From the NCBI RefSeq assembly GCF_003368535.1, contig NZ_QSLN01000004.1, positions 1-64,000 on the forward strand: a DNA stretch of 64,000 nt. Direction: 5' to 3'. Every line of letters begins with the position of its first letter. The stretch's first letter is position 1. The notes under the pieces were generated by a model. The model did not search any database, was not told the origin of the DNA, and saw only the letters and a list, made by a program, of their open reading frames with translations. Shown here piece by piece: positions 34,758 to 43,225 of this stretch. The DNA is from Ammonifex thiophilus (GTDB lineage Bacteria > Bacillota > Desulfotomaculia > Desulfotomaculales > Ammonificaceae). The translations under genes were made by a program, and so were the position numbers.

Positions 34758-35306
34758 CTAGCCTCCGTAAGGTTTCAGCTGCCACTTCTCCTGATCCCGC
34801 TCCTTTTTAGGCACCAGAACCAGGCCGGCGTAGCGAACCAAAGAAAAAGAAGGATTTTCCCGGTCGCGGTACTTGTACACCCGGACGACCACGTAAGCGT
34901 CATCGTTACCCGCCACTCCGTAGTCCAGATACCGCGGATACTGGGTCTTAACCCACCGACCTCCCCTAGGCTCCCCCGCTAGGAGGTGATATCCTTTCTC
35001 GACCAGGAACCAATCGCCCTTGCCTTTCAGCTCCGGAGGAAGGGCAGAATAGGCCTCTTCCTCCACAAGTAGGGAAAAAACCACCTGCCTCCCCCGGCGC
35101 TCCTGGCGCAGCTCGGCCTTGGGACTGAAAATCCTGAGAACTTCCCACTTTTCGGCCAGTGCCTCCCTCCAGCCTTTCAAAAGAGTTGGCAGGCGAATTT
35201 CCCCTTCATTCCACCCGAACCACCAGGTTTCGCCCACCGGCCAGAGGTCGGTTTCTATGGCCTTGCTAACTAGCTCCTCCCGCAACAGAAGCAACCAGCC
35301 CTTCAA
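34758..35306 (-). CDS. csx19: Csx19-like type III-D protein
   Basis: Csx19 is a marker of type III-D loci, about 200 residues long. This 182-residue protein has the typical middle section, WEVLRIFSPKAELRQERRGR, and a later block RYLDYGVAGNDDAYVVVRVYKYRD. I start at the TTG at 35304-35306, which has GGAGGAGATAGC upstream and overlaps the stop of the preceding RAMP gene (TTGA). Csx19 is a subunit of III-D effector complexes. The match is from remembered family features, so moderate confidence. Confidence 0.6.
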   Translation of the reverse strand: MKGWLLLLREELVSKAIETDLWPVGETWWFGWNEGEIRLPTLLKGWREALAEKWEVLRIFSPKAELRQERRGRQVVFSLLVEEEAYSALPPELKGKGDWFLVEKGYHLLAGEPRGGRWVKTQYPRYLDYGVAGNDDAYVVVRVYKYRDRENPSFSLVRYAGLVLVPKKERDQEKWQLKPYGG

Positions 35307-36199
35307 GCTATCTCCTCCAACCAGCGGGGGACGGCTTTCTCCATCCACCTCACCGCTTCTTCGCCCGCAGCACTCAGCACATGATAGATGCCCTTCTTGG
35401 CCGCATCCTTTGCTCCCAGATCCAGCCGTTCCCTCTCGGCGGGAGGAAGCCTGAATTCCTTCCTGACCTCTTCCTCACAAAGAGCCCCCACTCCCCACAA
35501 AGCTCCTTCAGGGGAGCGAAGGGTGTAGATGGCAAGCCTCTCCACTTCCAGCCTGACACGTCCAAGGCCCCGGGATTTGCCGAATCCTATGGGAACCAGC
35601 CCTTCACCTATATCCAGAAGGGCTGCCAAGAGAAGGCCGAACTGGCCCAGAGTAAAGTTGCGCAGGGTTATGGTGCCCCGGAAACTCCCGTCGGTGACCA
35701 CCTCCATCTCAAAAGGTCCCTTGGCCACCGCTCCAGTCACCCGGTCGATGGCCACGCCGTAGCGGGTGGAGCAGACCGGCTCCTTTTCCGGGTAAAAGTC
35801 GCTCACCCGCACCCGGCCGGCCAGACCGGTGGTGCCGAAAAGACGGCAGATGTAGCAAGATTTCCGGTAGGCTTCGGGTCCTTTATCTTTGTCCCTGACC
35901 AGGCAGGCGGTTTTTAAGTTCCAGCTCTCCCTCTCCCTGTGGTTTAAGGGATCGCAGGCTTCTTCCTTTTTCACCGAGCGCACCAGACGCTCGGCGTGAC
36001 TGCGCAGAACCCCGCGAAAAGAGGAGCCGGGGATGAAAGGCACTTCCTCGCCGCCGGCTCGCCTCATACGCACGAAGCTCATGTCCGGCAGGGTGGGGTC
36101 CAGTGCTTCCATCCCTTCTCCTCCTGCCTTCACCAGCAGAGGAGTGTCCGGATAGAGCAGGAACTCGAACACGGCCTCGTTGAAGAAGCGGCTATGCAC
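35303..36199 (-). CDS. Csm3-like Cas7 RAMP protein of the III-D complex
   Basis: It has the Csm3-family line PFIPGSSFRGVLRSHAERLVR, a zinc-type CYICRLFGTTGLAGRVRVSDF and the thumb motif GVAIDRVTG. The Gly-rich loop is GFGKSRGLGRVRLEVE. An Asp in LPDMSFVRM, about 17 residues before PGSS, stands where the target-RNA cleaving Asp lies in Csm3, so it may slice. I start at the GTG at 36197-36199, preceded by GGAGGTGGGAAGG and overlapping the end of the upstream RAMP gene. The C-terminal 80 residues are an added helical region. Confidence 0.82.
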   Translation of the reverse strand: MHSRFFNEAVFEFLLYPDTPLLVKAGGEGMEALDPTLPDMSFVRMRRAGGEEVPFIPGSSFRGVLRSHAERLVRSVKKEEACDPLNHRERESWNLKTACLVRDKDKGPEAYRKSCYICRLFGTTGLAGRVRVSDFYPEKEPVCSTRYGVAIDRVTGAVAKGPFEMEVVTDGSFRGTITLRNFTLGQFGLLLAALLDIGEGLVPIGFGKSRGLGRVRLEVERLAIYTLRSPEGALWGVGALCEEEVRKEFRLPPAERERLDLGAKDAAKKGIYHVLSAAGEEAVRWMEKAVPRWLEEIA

Positions 36200-37016
36200 C
36201 CTTCCCACCTCCGCAGGAGTTCCAAAAGCTCTCAAGCCACCGCTCAAGTTCCTCCGGAGCAACGAGCCTCATTTCTCCTCGGGTGATGTAGTTCTTCAAA
36301 GCCTCCCTATCGGTTCCGTCCACCGTGTGCACCTGCACCTTCTCCAGGCGCACGAAACCCAAACCCCGCCCCTTAAAGCCCCCCACCTGGATACGGCCCT
36401 CCCAAAGCTCCCGGATACCTAGCCACACAAGTCCTAGCTCGTCCGGTGAGAGGTTTTCGGCCAGCAGCTCCAGGCGGAACCGGGTACCGGGAGGCACGAC
36501 CTCGAAATCGAACTTATTGCGCACTGCTTCCTTTTCCCGGTCTATGGCCACCCCGTCTCTTATCTGGGGCTTGACATTTTCATCTAGGCAAAAGAGATCG
36601 CTTACCCGCACCCGGGAAGCCAGCCAAGGACTGCCGAAGAGACGGCAGATGCGGCAGGATTTATCCCAAACCCTAAAAGCCAGATCCTTCTTGCTCTGGC
36701 GTAGTTCCCTCATATCCTCGGTCTTGATGCACCACTCATTCTTGTCCACCGGGTTGCAGGCTCCTTTCCCTCCCCCTGGGCTGGGCTCGAGGGTACGAAC
36801 CAGGCGCTCCAGGTGGCTCCGGAGCACCCCCCGCAGGGAGGAACCGGGAATGTAAGGTTGGCCGTTTAAAAGTAGTATGGGCAAGTCACTGGCCGTGGGA
36901 AGGAGGGGGTCGCTCCCCGCTCCTATGCGCAGGGCCGTCTGGCAGACCAATTCACCTCGAATTATCAGTCTGTTGATGAAGGTATCCCAAAGTGGAGGCC
37001 TGACCTCTAAGCTCAA
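36192..37016 (-). CDS. Csm3-like Cas7 RAMP protein of the III-D complex
   Basis: This 274-residue RAMP contains QPYIPGSSLRGVLRSHLERLVR, CRICRLFGSPWLASRVRVSDL, DGVAIDRE and the Gly-rich loop GGFKGRGLGFVRLE. Asp44, in ASDLPILLLNG, is a candidate catalytic residue for target RNA cleavage. Start is a TTG with AGGAGGGGATCGCAG before it; the TTG overlaps the TGA of the cas11-like gene. Its close similarity to the next RAMP suggests an old duplication inside the operon. Confidence 0.85.
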   Translation of the reverse strand: MSLEVRPPLWDTFINRLIIRGELVCQTALRIGAGSDPLLPTASDLPILLLNGQPYIPGSSLRGVLRSHLERLVRTLEPSPGGGKGACNPVDKNEWCIKTEDMRELRQSKKDLAFRVWDKSCRICRLFGSPWLASRVRVSDLFCLDENVKPQIRDGVAIDREKEAVRNKFDFEVVPPGTRFRLELLAENLSPDELGLVWLGIRELWEGRIQVGGFKGRGLGFVRLEKVQVHTVDGTDREALKNYITRGEMRLVAPEELERWLESFWNSCGGGKGA

Positions 37017-37399
37017 CTGCGATCCCCTCCTAAGTAGTCGCGCCCGATAAAGGCCCGCCGCAGAAAGCCTAAAAGGCGCACCAATGCTTCTACTTTCATC
37101 GCCTTGTCGGGTAACCGCTCATCTTTCTCCAGAGATCGCATGACCTCACGGATATGCTCGATAAGTCCGAGTTCCTTCCAAAATTTACTGGATTGCGGCC
37201 GGCTCGCCTGATAAGCCATCCAGTTGTCGAAAACTTTGAAAGATTTAGCGCTGCGCGCTACTTCAATGGCCCGCGAAAGCTGCGAGCTTCCCATGTCATC
37301 TGATTTTCCTACCCGGCCTTTTATCTTCTTTACAATATCTTCCGCCTTGAGCACCAGCTCTTCATTAATTTCCTCCAGCTGCCGATATGCGGAACTCAT
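37013..37399 (-). CDS. cas11: Small-subunit (Cas11/Csm2-like) protein
   Basis: This helical, charged 128-residue protein fits Csm2-type small subunits: a coiled N-terminus, then SSQLSRAIEVARSAKSFKVF and a C-terminal helix VRLLGFLRRAFIGRDYLGG. I start at the ATG at 37397-37399, preceded by AAAGGAGGGGAAGG, rather than 13 codons earlier. It lies between csx10 and a csm3-like gene, the usual place. Cas11 proteins line the inner face of the effector filament and hold the target strand. No enzymatic motif is expected. Confidence 0.65.
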   Translation of the reverse strand: MSSAYRQLEEINEELVLKAEDIVKKIKGRVGKSDDMGSSQLSRAIEVARSAKSFKVFDNWMAYQASRPQSSKFWKELGLIEHIREVMRSLEKDERLPDKAMKVEALVRLLGFLRRAFIGRDYLGGDRS

Positions 37400-38591
37400 C
37401 CTTCCCCTCCTTTGTCCGCACCGAAATTTTGTCCGCATCGAAATGGAGATGAAAAGGATCGCACACCACCGCTTCTCCCCAGCCTTCCGCAGTTTTCTCT
37501 CCCAAGCCCCTCTCCTCTACCTCCTGAAGAAAGGCCAGAACCTCGTCTCTTGCTGCCAGCGGCGCCCGATACACGAGCACGCTCCCCGGCACCGCCGCCG
37601 TCACCACCGGCTTGGGCAAGCCCCAAGCTTGCGACCAACCTTCCCAGGTCTCCCATTCAACCGCCGAAACCTCCTCGAGATACGCAAGCCCTGAGGGTAC
37701 GGTGGTTACATACCTGGCCAGCACCCCGGCATCGTCCCATCCCCAAGGTTTTCCTCCTTCTCCCGGAAGCAGAAGGGGGGAACGAAGGGTGAGGGAGAAG
37801 TAAAGATAGGAACGATCATTGCCGAGTCCGAGTTGCTGCTGAAAGTCATTCAGCCTCGCTTCCAAAGGAGCCAAATAAGGATCCTCTACTTCATCCAGCC
37901 TTAACAGAGCCTTCCCTAACCCCCTGGCCTTTGCCGTGCCCAGGTATACCGGCCAACCCCCATCGACAAGCGGACGGCAGGCGGCAAGAGCTTCTCTGAG
38001 CTTAAAAAACTCCTCCTCTGTTCCTTGCCACCATCCAGAGAAGTAGGGCCACGTGGCCGCATCTAGAGCGTAAAGAATGCCTTCCGCTGCCGTTTCCGTA
38101 CGACGGTCCAGCCCCACCCGCATAAGCCAACGGCGCTCGATCTTCATCTCCCGGTACCCTTCCCCGCGAAGCGAGCGGGCGGCCAGCCCCCGGTAGCGCT
38201 CCAAGCGCTCGCGGCATACAGAACATTCAAAGGGCGCTTCACTCCTAAGGCCCAGGCGGCGGCGCAAGTTGGGAAGCAGCCAGTCGCTGGCTCCGTGCTT
38301 CCCGTCACCTAGTCCCCCTTGGACTTTACATTTGCGGGCGGTCAAGGGGAGAGGGAAGCCCTCCCACCCCTCCTCCGCCGGTACGGGATAAAGAAAGCCA
38401 AATCTCGCGCCGGAGCTGAAAATCGCCGCCAGTTCGGCTTTGCCCCTTCCGGCGCTGAGAAGCATCTCGGCCAGGGCGCCGCGCCAGGCACTGCCGGGCA
38501 CGTAATCGCGCCCCCGCACTACGTTTTGTACCGCCACCCCCCTGCTAACAAGCCAGGAACCTTCAAACCGAAGCTGCGCCCGACAGCGCAC
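37365..38591 (-). CDS. csx10: Csx10-like Cas5 protein of type III-D
   Basis: This 408-residue RAMP is built like Csx10: VRGRDYVPGSAWRGALAEMLL near the start, a Cys-type block (CSVCRERLERYRG), a central RVGLDRRTETAAEGILYAL motif, the Gly-rich GTAKARGLGKALLRLDE, and a long second domain. In III-D complexes Csx10 takes the place of Cas5/Csm4, binding the crRNA 5' handle next to Cas10. The GTG start has a perfect GAGGAGGTGATCGAGC site and lies within the end of the preceding RAMP gene. Confidence 0.85.
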   Translation of the reverse strand: MRCRAQLRFEGSWLVSRGVAVQNVVRGRDYVPGSAWRGALAEMLLSAGRGKAELAAIFSSGARFGFLYPVPAEEGWEGFPLPLTARKCKVQGGLGDGKHGASDWLLPNLRRRLGLRSEAPFECSVCRERLERYRGLAARSLRGEGYREMKIERRWLMRVGLDRRTETAAEGILYALDAATWPYFSGWWQGTEEEFFKLREALAACRPLVDGGWPVYLGTAKARGLGKALLRLDEVEDPYLAPLEARLNDFQQQLGLGNDRSYLYFSLTLRSPLLLPGEGGKPWGWDDAGVLARYVTTVPSGLAYLEEVSAVEWETWEGWSQAWGLPKPVVTAAVPGSVLVYRAPLAARDEVLAFLQEVEERGLGEKTAEGWGEAVVCDPFHLHFDADKISVRTKEGKDEFRISAAGGN

Positions 38592-39282
38592 GCTCGATCA
38601 CCTCCTCAGCAAACCGCTTCACATCCGACACGGCAACCCAGCCCCTTTCGGGATCCCAACTCTTTATCTCGCTGACCTCGATCCTCGCCCTCCCCAGACC
38701 CCGGCTCTTCTGCCCGCCCATGTAGGTAACAAGGCGCAAAGAAGCCAGGAGCCAGCCAAGGAGTTCCGGAGCACCCTCCCTGAGCTCGACCTCCCCGACA
38801 AAACGCAGTTCCTTTCCCCCAGCAGAAGAAGAAACTACTTCCGTGAAAAAGAGCCTCTCCTCCTCCACCGTGTTCCGGCGGCGATCGATCCCTATACCCA
38901 TCCTAAGCAAACGAAGTTCTGCAATCTCGGCCTCACCGGGCTTTGGATCCAGCACAAAATCCCTGAAATACAAAGCTCCTTGGCGCCAGGGACTGCCGAA
39001 GAGCCGGCAAGCCGGGCAGTAATTCTCCTCCGGGTAACCCTGGGGGCACATGAGCTCCGGATAAGGAGGAGAACAAACCGGCTGATTTAAAGTTTTAAGG
39101 AGCCTTTCCAGGCAAGCCCGCAGTCTCCCCCGCACGGTAGAAGCGGGAAGATAAGGCCGACCTTCCTTATCTAGCACCACCGTTCGGTCTACCAGAAGCT
39201 GTGGGGAACCGGTGCCGCCTATGTGAAGCATGCCCTCAAACCTCACTTCTAGCTTCAAAAGCCAAAGCTTTCCCAATTGCAC
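38563..39282 (-). CDS. Csm3-like Cas7 RAMP protein
   Basis: The compact 239-residue RAMP starts with MLHIGGTGSPQLLVDRTVV and continues PYLPASTVRGRLRACLERLL, CPACRLFGSPWRQGALYFRDF, GIGIDRRRNTVEEERL and the Gly-rich GGQKSRGLGRARIEV. Asp32, in LLVDRTVV, is at the slicer position of Csm3. Length and motifs are closest to plain Csm3, so it may be the main backbone subunit. It follows cas10 by nine bases; the GTG start sits after AAAGGGGAGAG. Confidence 0.85.
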   Translation of the reverse strand: MQLGKLWLLKLEVRFEGMLHIGGTGSPQLLVDRTVVLDKEGRPYLPASTVRGRLRACLERLLKTLNQPVCSPPYPELMCPQGYPEENYCPACRLFGSPWRQGALYFRDFVLDPKPGEAEIAELRLLRMGIGIDRRRNTVEEERLFFTEVVSSSAGGKELRFVGEVELREGAPELLGWLLASLRLVTYMGGQKSRGLGRARIEVSEIKSWDPERGWVAVSDVKRFAEEVIERALSGAASV

Positions 39283-39291
39283 CTCTCCCCT

Positions 39292-41423
39292 TTAACCGAG
39301 GATCTTAAGCAACTCCGCCAGATCAACAAGCACAGAAAAATGGTAGAAACCCTCCTTTTGCTCATCAACACCGAAAACCTTTCGTTCAGGGCTAAAGAAG
39401 GTAGGGAACATCAACTCGCGAAGCGTCGGCGGGACTTTCTCTCTTTTTTCGAGCTCATCAAAAAGTCCCTTTTCCCTCTTGCGCTCTTTCTGGTAAAGAT
39501 ACAAAAGCGTGGCTACTTTCGGGCTTCCCTTAACGAAAGCCGTTGCTAGGCGCAAGAGGGAACCGGAGTAAGAACGGAGCTCCCTTGCCTTGTCTATCAA
39601 GAAGCCCAGTTCCTCTGCGCTCAGAGGACGCAAGGTAAGGCAGAGGTTCATAACCTTCCCCGGCTTCAAAAAGGCTCTACGCAGGAAATCATCCAGATCA
39701 CCGGGAATTTGATCGGCGGAAGGAGCCAGGAAGAAAGCAATTGTCCCGCCTCTCTCGTATCCTCGCTCGCGCGCCGCGCGCTTGGCCCACTTGAGGAGCT
39801 CTTCTTCGGTAAAGTTAAGAGTACGAAATACAGGGGCTTTCTCATCGGTTACCAATACGCCCAGAGAAAAGGAGATGCGTCCCTTGACATCTTGAGCCGG
39901 AGCAAACTCCCGATCGGTAAGCTCCACGAAATAACGGGCAAAGTGAAGCCCGACCGGTCCCCAGGCAAAAAGGCTGATATCTTCTCCTCCCAGAAGCAGC
40001 ATCTGGAAGGGAAGACGTTTTAGCTCTCGAGAAGCCTCTTCACTATTCATGGCCTCCCTCAAGGCTTGAGCTGCGGCCTTCCAGGTGACCCGCTTTATGC
40101 GCTGCGTCCACTGTAACGCAGAGGCTAGCTTATCGATCTTCTGCTGGAGTACCCCGCCAAAGTTATTGCCGTCCCCGTAAACCACCGCTACCCACTTGTG
40201 GGCAAGATTTTCGGGAGGAAGTTCGTTTAAAGAGTCGGGCGGTTCCAGGCGGACAAAAGCCTCCCTGTCCACTACTTCCTCCCCAAGCTTTTTCACCATG
40301 CGACACCTTAACTCTCTACCTTTTTCCCGCTTGGTGTAACACACACGGCAAGCAGGCTCGAGTTGCTTCTCTGGTGTCTGATACCATCCCTCGGCCACCC
40401 GCTTTTTGCATATAGAACAGCGCTCCTCAAAAGGAAGGGCTTCGCCCGCTACCGGAAAAACCAGATTTCTTTCTTTTTCTAATTCCCGGTTCGCCCTACG
40501 CAGCACTTCCTGGAACTCGGTAAGGAGCCCTTTGACTTTCACCGGGCTGGCGGCAGTAGCCACCAGGCTACTTCCTGTTCTCTCAAAGAACCTTTGCTTG
40601 ATTTTTTTCTGCCAGTATTTGCCTTCTTCTTCGTCGGGAACCAAGAATTCTAAGCGTGATCCCGCTGCACGCAAAAGCACCTCAACACCCAGCTCGCTCT
40701 CCACATCCCTTTCCAGACTTTCGGTAATCTCGTCAAGCAAAGCAGAAGCTCCCCTTATTTCGTTGAGCCCCGGGCTGGCAAAAACATACTGTTTAACCCG
40801 CTGGACCGCACCTATAACCAGAGTTACACCTAACTCATCCGGCAGGCTCTGGGCCTCGGAAGAAAAAAAACCGCCTCACTCACAGCCCGAACCAGATCGC
40901 CGTCGACATCCCGGGGGAACGGGGCTTTTCCCTGGAAAGCAGAGAGGAGAAGCTCCATCCCTTTCGGCCAAGAGAGAAGATGCTCCTCCAGTTCTTCAGC
41001 CAGGGGGGAAACGAGCGAAGCCAGCCGAACCGCGTTGAGGAGTTCTTTCTCGACCTTCCGCTGCCGCAGAAGAAGGTTTAAGAGAGCCGTCCGGATTACC
41101 ACTGCGTCGGCCAAAAGGGTTTCCGTAATTCCGCTTCCGAGAGCCGGGAGTATGGGAGGAAAACCGGGGTCTTGTTTCCTGCTCCGGAAGTTAATGCTTC
41201 CGTCTATCTTCTCTACCTCCGGCGCATCCAAACGCAAGGGGAAAACCAACTCATAGTACTCTTTAGCCCAGGAGCGAGCTGCTTTGTCAGCCATATCTTC
41301 CAAGCTGGAGCCAGCTTTAATCCTCTGGGCCAGCAAATCGGCCACGTGCTTCCGAACCCGCTTTAAGCCCTCTTCGGTGAAATAATACTTGCGTCTGGTA
41401 AAGATATCCTGCCACTCCAGCAA
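39292..41423 (-). pseudogene. cas10: cas10 of type III-D, split by a one-base slip in a T8 run
   Basis: Frame 1 (TTG at 41423 to a stop at 40830) gives the N-terminal 197 residues. The minus strand then has eight T in a row (40863-40870). Read with nine T, the frame continues SSEAQSLPDELGV, QYVFASPGLNEIRGASALLDEI (a hallmark of Cas10 palm 1) and on to 39292, about 710 residues in all. The second part has a zinc ribbon (CSIC...CRVC), YGDGNNFGG and GGED (39979-39990) in place of the usual GGDD. No HD nuclease motif is present. An intact Cas10 would make cyclic oligoadenylate when target RNA binds. Slippage, recoding, real decay or a read error could each explain the break. Confidence 0.85.
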
Positions 41424-41436
41424 AAGGATTACCCCC

Positions 41437-42747
41437 TTACATATCCAGCAGTTCCTCGCGTGGGAGCTGACGGCGAGGCAATCTCACGCCCGTTAGTTGA
41501 AAAACTTCTTCGATGAAACCTCCGATAACCGAACCATACTGCCTGTAGCTCGCCTCACTTAGCGGAACGGTTCCGTGAGCCAGAATAGAAGAATTTCTGG
41601 CCTCCAAAGCATTGCGCATCTTAGACTCCTGCTGGCGCCAGAGCTGCCCGACGGGATCATTGAGCTCGGCCAAAAGCTCAAAGCTTTTCACCAACCCCAG
41701 CCTTATGCGCCCCTTTTCGTCCTGCCAGGGAAGGTGCTTATCCCGTAACTCCGGAGGTAGCTGATCTAGAGCGAGGTTTCCGGTATCCAAGTTCCACGCC
41801 TGCCGCAGGCGCACCTGAGCGGTCATCTCTAAGGCCCGGTAAAGTCGGGCCACCGCATCATCGTACCGGCCTTGCTCTGTCCGCCGCTCGGCATTAAGCA
41901 AAAGATCCATTACCGGCTCATAGCCCGTAACCTTTTTCTTTTCTCCGGCCAGCCCCAGAGCTACTTCAATATAAGGAGCAACCTTCTCCCCACCTACAAG
42001 GCGCAAGAGCTCGAGCGCCTTCCGGTGGTCGAAAACATCCCAGGCATAAAATGCTTGGCACAACAGGCGAATCCGGAGGAAGCGGTCTCTTAAATCCGAA
42101 GAGAGCCGGTATCTGGTCGTTAGCTGGGACAGAACTTTGTCGGCCGTATCGTAGGCATAAGAGCGCAAAAACTCGGCTGCCTGCGAGCGGTAGAGCTCAG
42201 CAGCTACCACCTGCTTATCGGCAAACACGGCGTGATCGCCGCCCCGCACCTTGATCAGATCAAACCGAGGCCCTATGTTAACGGACAGGTCCCAGCCCTC
42301 CCGCAACGCTGCCAGCAAGGCTAGGGCTACCGACATAGTCTTGGTGCCACCGGTGTAGTTGGCAATTACTTCTGCGTCCGGACCAAAACGTTCTCTTATC
42401 CGGTTTTCCAGATCAACCAGCTTGCGGTAGCAAGAGGCAAGGTCATCCGGATCGTCAACTTCTACTTTTTCGTACGATCCGGGCGGCAACTGTAACTGCC
42501 GCACGATAGATTCCCCTTTGGGGTTGTTGCCAAGAGGTATTTCTGTTTTGCACTTCGGGCACTTGATGGTTCGGGAATCGCCGCAAGGATCTCCTTCTCC
42601 ATCTACCGCAACCGTACTGCCTTTGGGACCCCCGGAGCAAAAGAAGTAAATGAAATCCGGTTTGTACTCCCGACAGGCATTAACTACGGGGGCACAAGAC
42701 CCTCCGACCGAAAGGACCAGAATTCTGGGCGGCAACTTATCTCCCAC
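41437..42747 (-). CDS. CARF-HEPN protein of the TIGR02710/Csm6-like group
   Basis: An N-terminal CARF domain has LVLSVGGS at its first strand and NYTGGTKTMS (about residues 130-139), the ligand loop that binds cyclic oligoadenylate. The C-terminal domain contains ARNSSILAHG, where R384 and H391 match an R-x6-H HEPN ribonuclease motif. It should cut RNA when Cas10 makes second messenger. An unusual insert in the CARF domain, with C55 and CPKC (63-66), could bind zinc. Its ATG overlaps the end of the CARF-nuclease C-terminal part; cas10 follows by 13 bases. Confidence 0.82.
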   Translation of the reverse strand: MGDKLPPRILVLSVGGSCAPVVNACREYKPDFIYFFCSGGPKGSTVAVDGEGDPCGDSRTIKCPKCKTEIPLGNNPKGESIVRQLQLPPGSYEKVEVDDPDDLASCYRKLVDLENRIRERFGPDAEVIANYTGGTKTMSVALALLAALREGWDLSVNIGPRFDLIKVRGGDHAVFADKQVVAAELYRSQAAEFLRSYAYDTADKVLSQLTTRYRLSSDLRDRFLRIRLLCQAFYAWDVFDHRKALELLRLVGGEKVAPYIEVALGLAGEKKKVTGYEPVMDLLLNAERRTEQGRYDDAVARLYRALEMTAQVRLRQAWNLDTGNLALDQLPPELRDKHLPWQDEKGRIRLGLVKSFELLAELNDPVGQLWRQQESKMRNALEARNSSILAHGTVPLSEASYRQYGSVIGGFIEEVFQLTGVRLPRRQLPREELLDM

Positions 42748-43222
42748 CTCTCATGCCAGCGATGACTTTTTCGGCTACCCGAGGCAAGTCTTCAGCGGTA
42801 ACAATGTCGCGCACACCATAATGAATGGCTCTCGCCTTGTAAACAGGAGGAATCTTCTCGGAAAGCTGGCTGGTCACTATGAAACTCCGAGCGAACCTGC
42901 CCAACGCAGTGGCCACGGCCCTGACTTTGGGAAGAGCCCCTTTTAGGCTTCCGATCTTACACTCAATGACCGCCAGTTGCCCGTGCCGCACCATCACCAC
43001 GTCGAGTTCGTTCTCCAGACCGGCCACACAAATACCAGTGGCGATATCGTCAAAGTAACCGCTTTCCTTCAGGAGTAGAAAAACCATGACCTCAAGCCAC
43101 TCCCCCCCGAGCACCGGCTTCCAGTCAGGGACTACTTCCCAATAGTTTCCGCTTCGTTTTATGGCCCCGTATTTGAGAAGCAAACTAACCAGCTGCTCAT
43201 CAAGTCCTTCGGCCTCAACCAT
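42737..43222 (-). CDS. PD-(D/E)XK nuclease half of a split Card1/Can2-type effector
   Basis: This 161-residue protein corresponds to the C-terminal nuclease domain of Card1/Can2: LGGEWLEVMVF (Glu44), NELDVVMV (Asp74) and IECKIG (Glu87, Lys89), the PD-(D/E)XK metal site. It is in the same frame as the CARF gene just upstream, separated only by TAA and one ACT codon before its ATG. That ATG has no ribosome site. It is made by stop read-through, by re-initiation, or not at all. Card1/Can2 enzymes nick DNA or cut RNA when cyclic tetra-adenylate binds their CARF domain. Confidence 0.8.
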   Translation of the reverse strand: MVEAEGLDEQLVSLLLKYGAIKRSGNYWEVVPDWKPVLGGEWLEVMVFLLLKESGYFDDIATGICVAGLENELDVVMVRHGQLAVIECKIGSLKGALPKVRAVATALGRFARSFIVTSQLSEKIPPVYKARAIHYGVRDIVTAEDLPRVAEKVIAGMRGGR

Positions 43223-43225
43223 AGT

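Noticed and set aside
35303-37016. Considered the overlapping 5' extensions of the RAMP and csx19 frames as real N-termini
   Set aside because: Internal GTG/TTG starts with strong ribosome sites lie exactly at the ends of upstream genes; extensions are out-of-frame readings of those genes.
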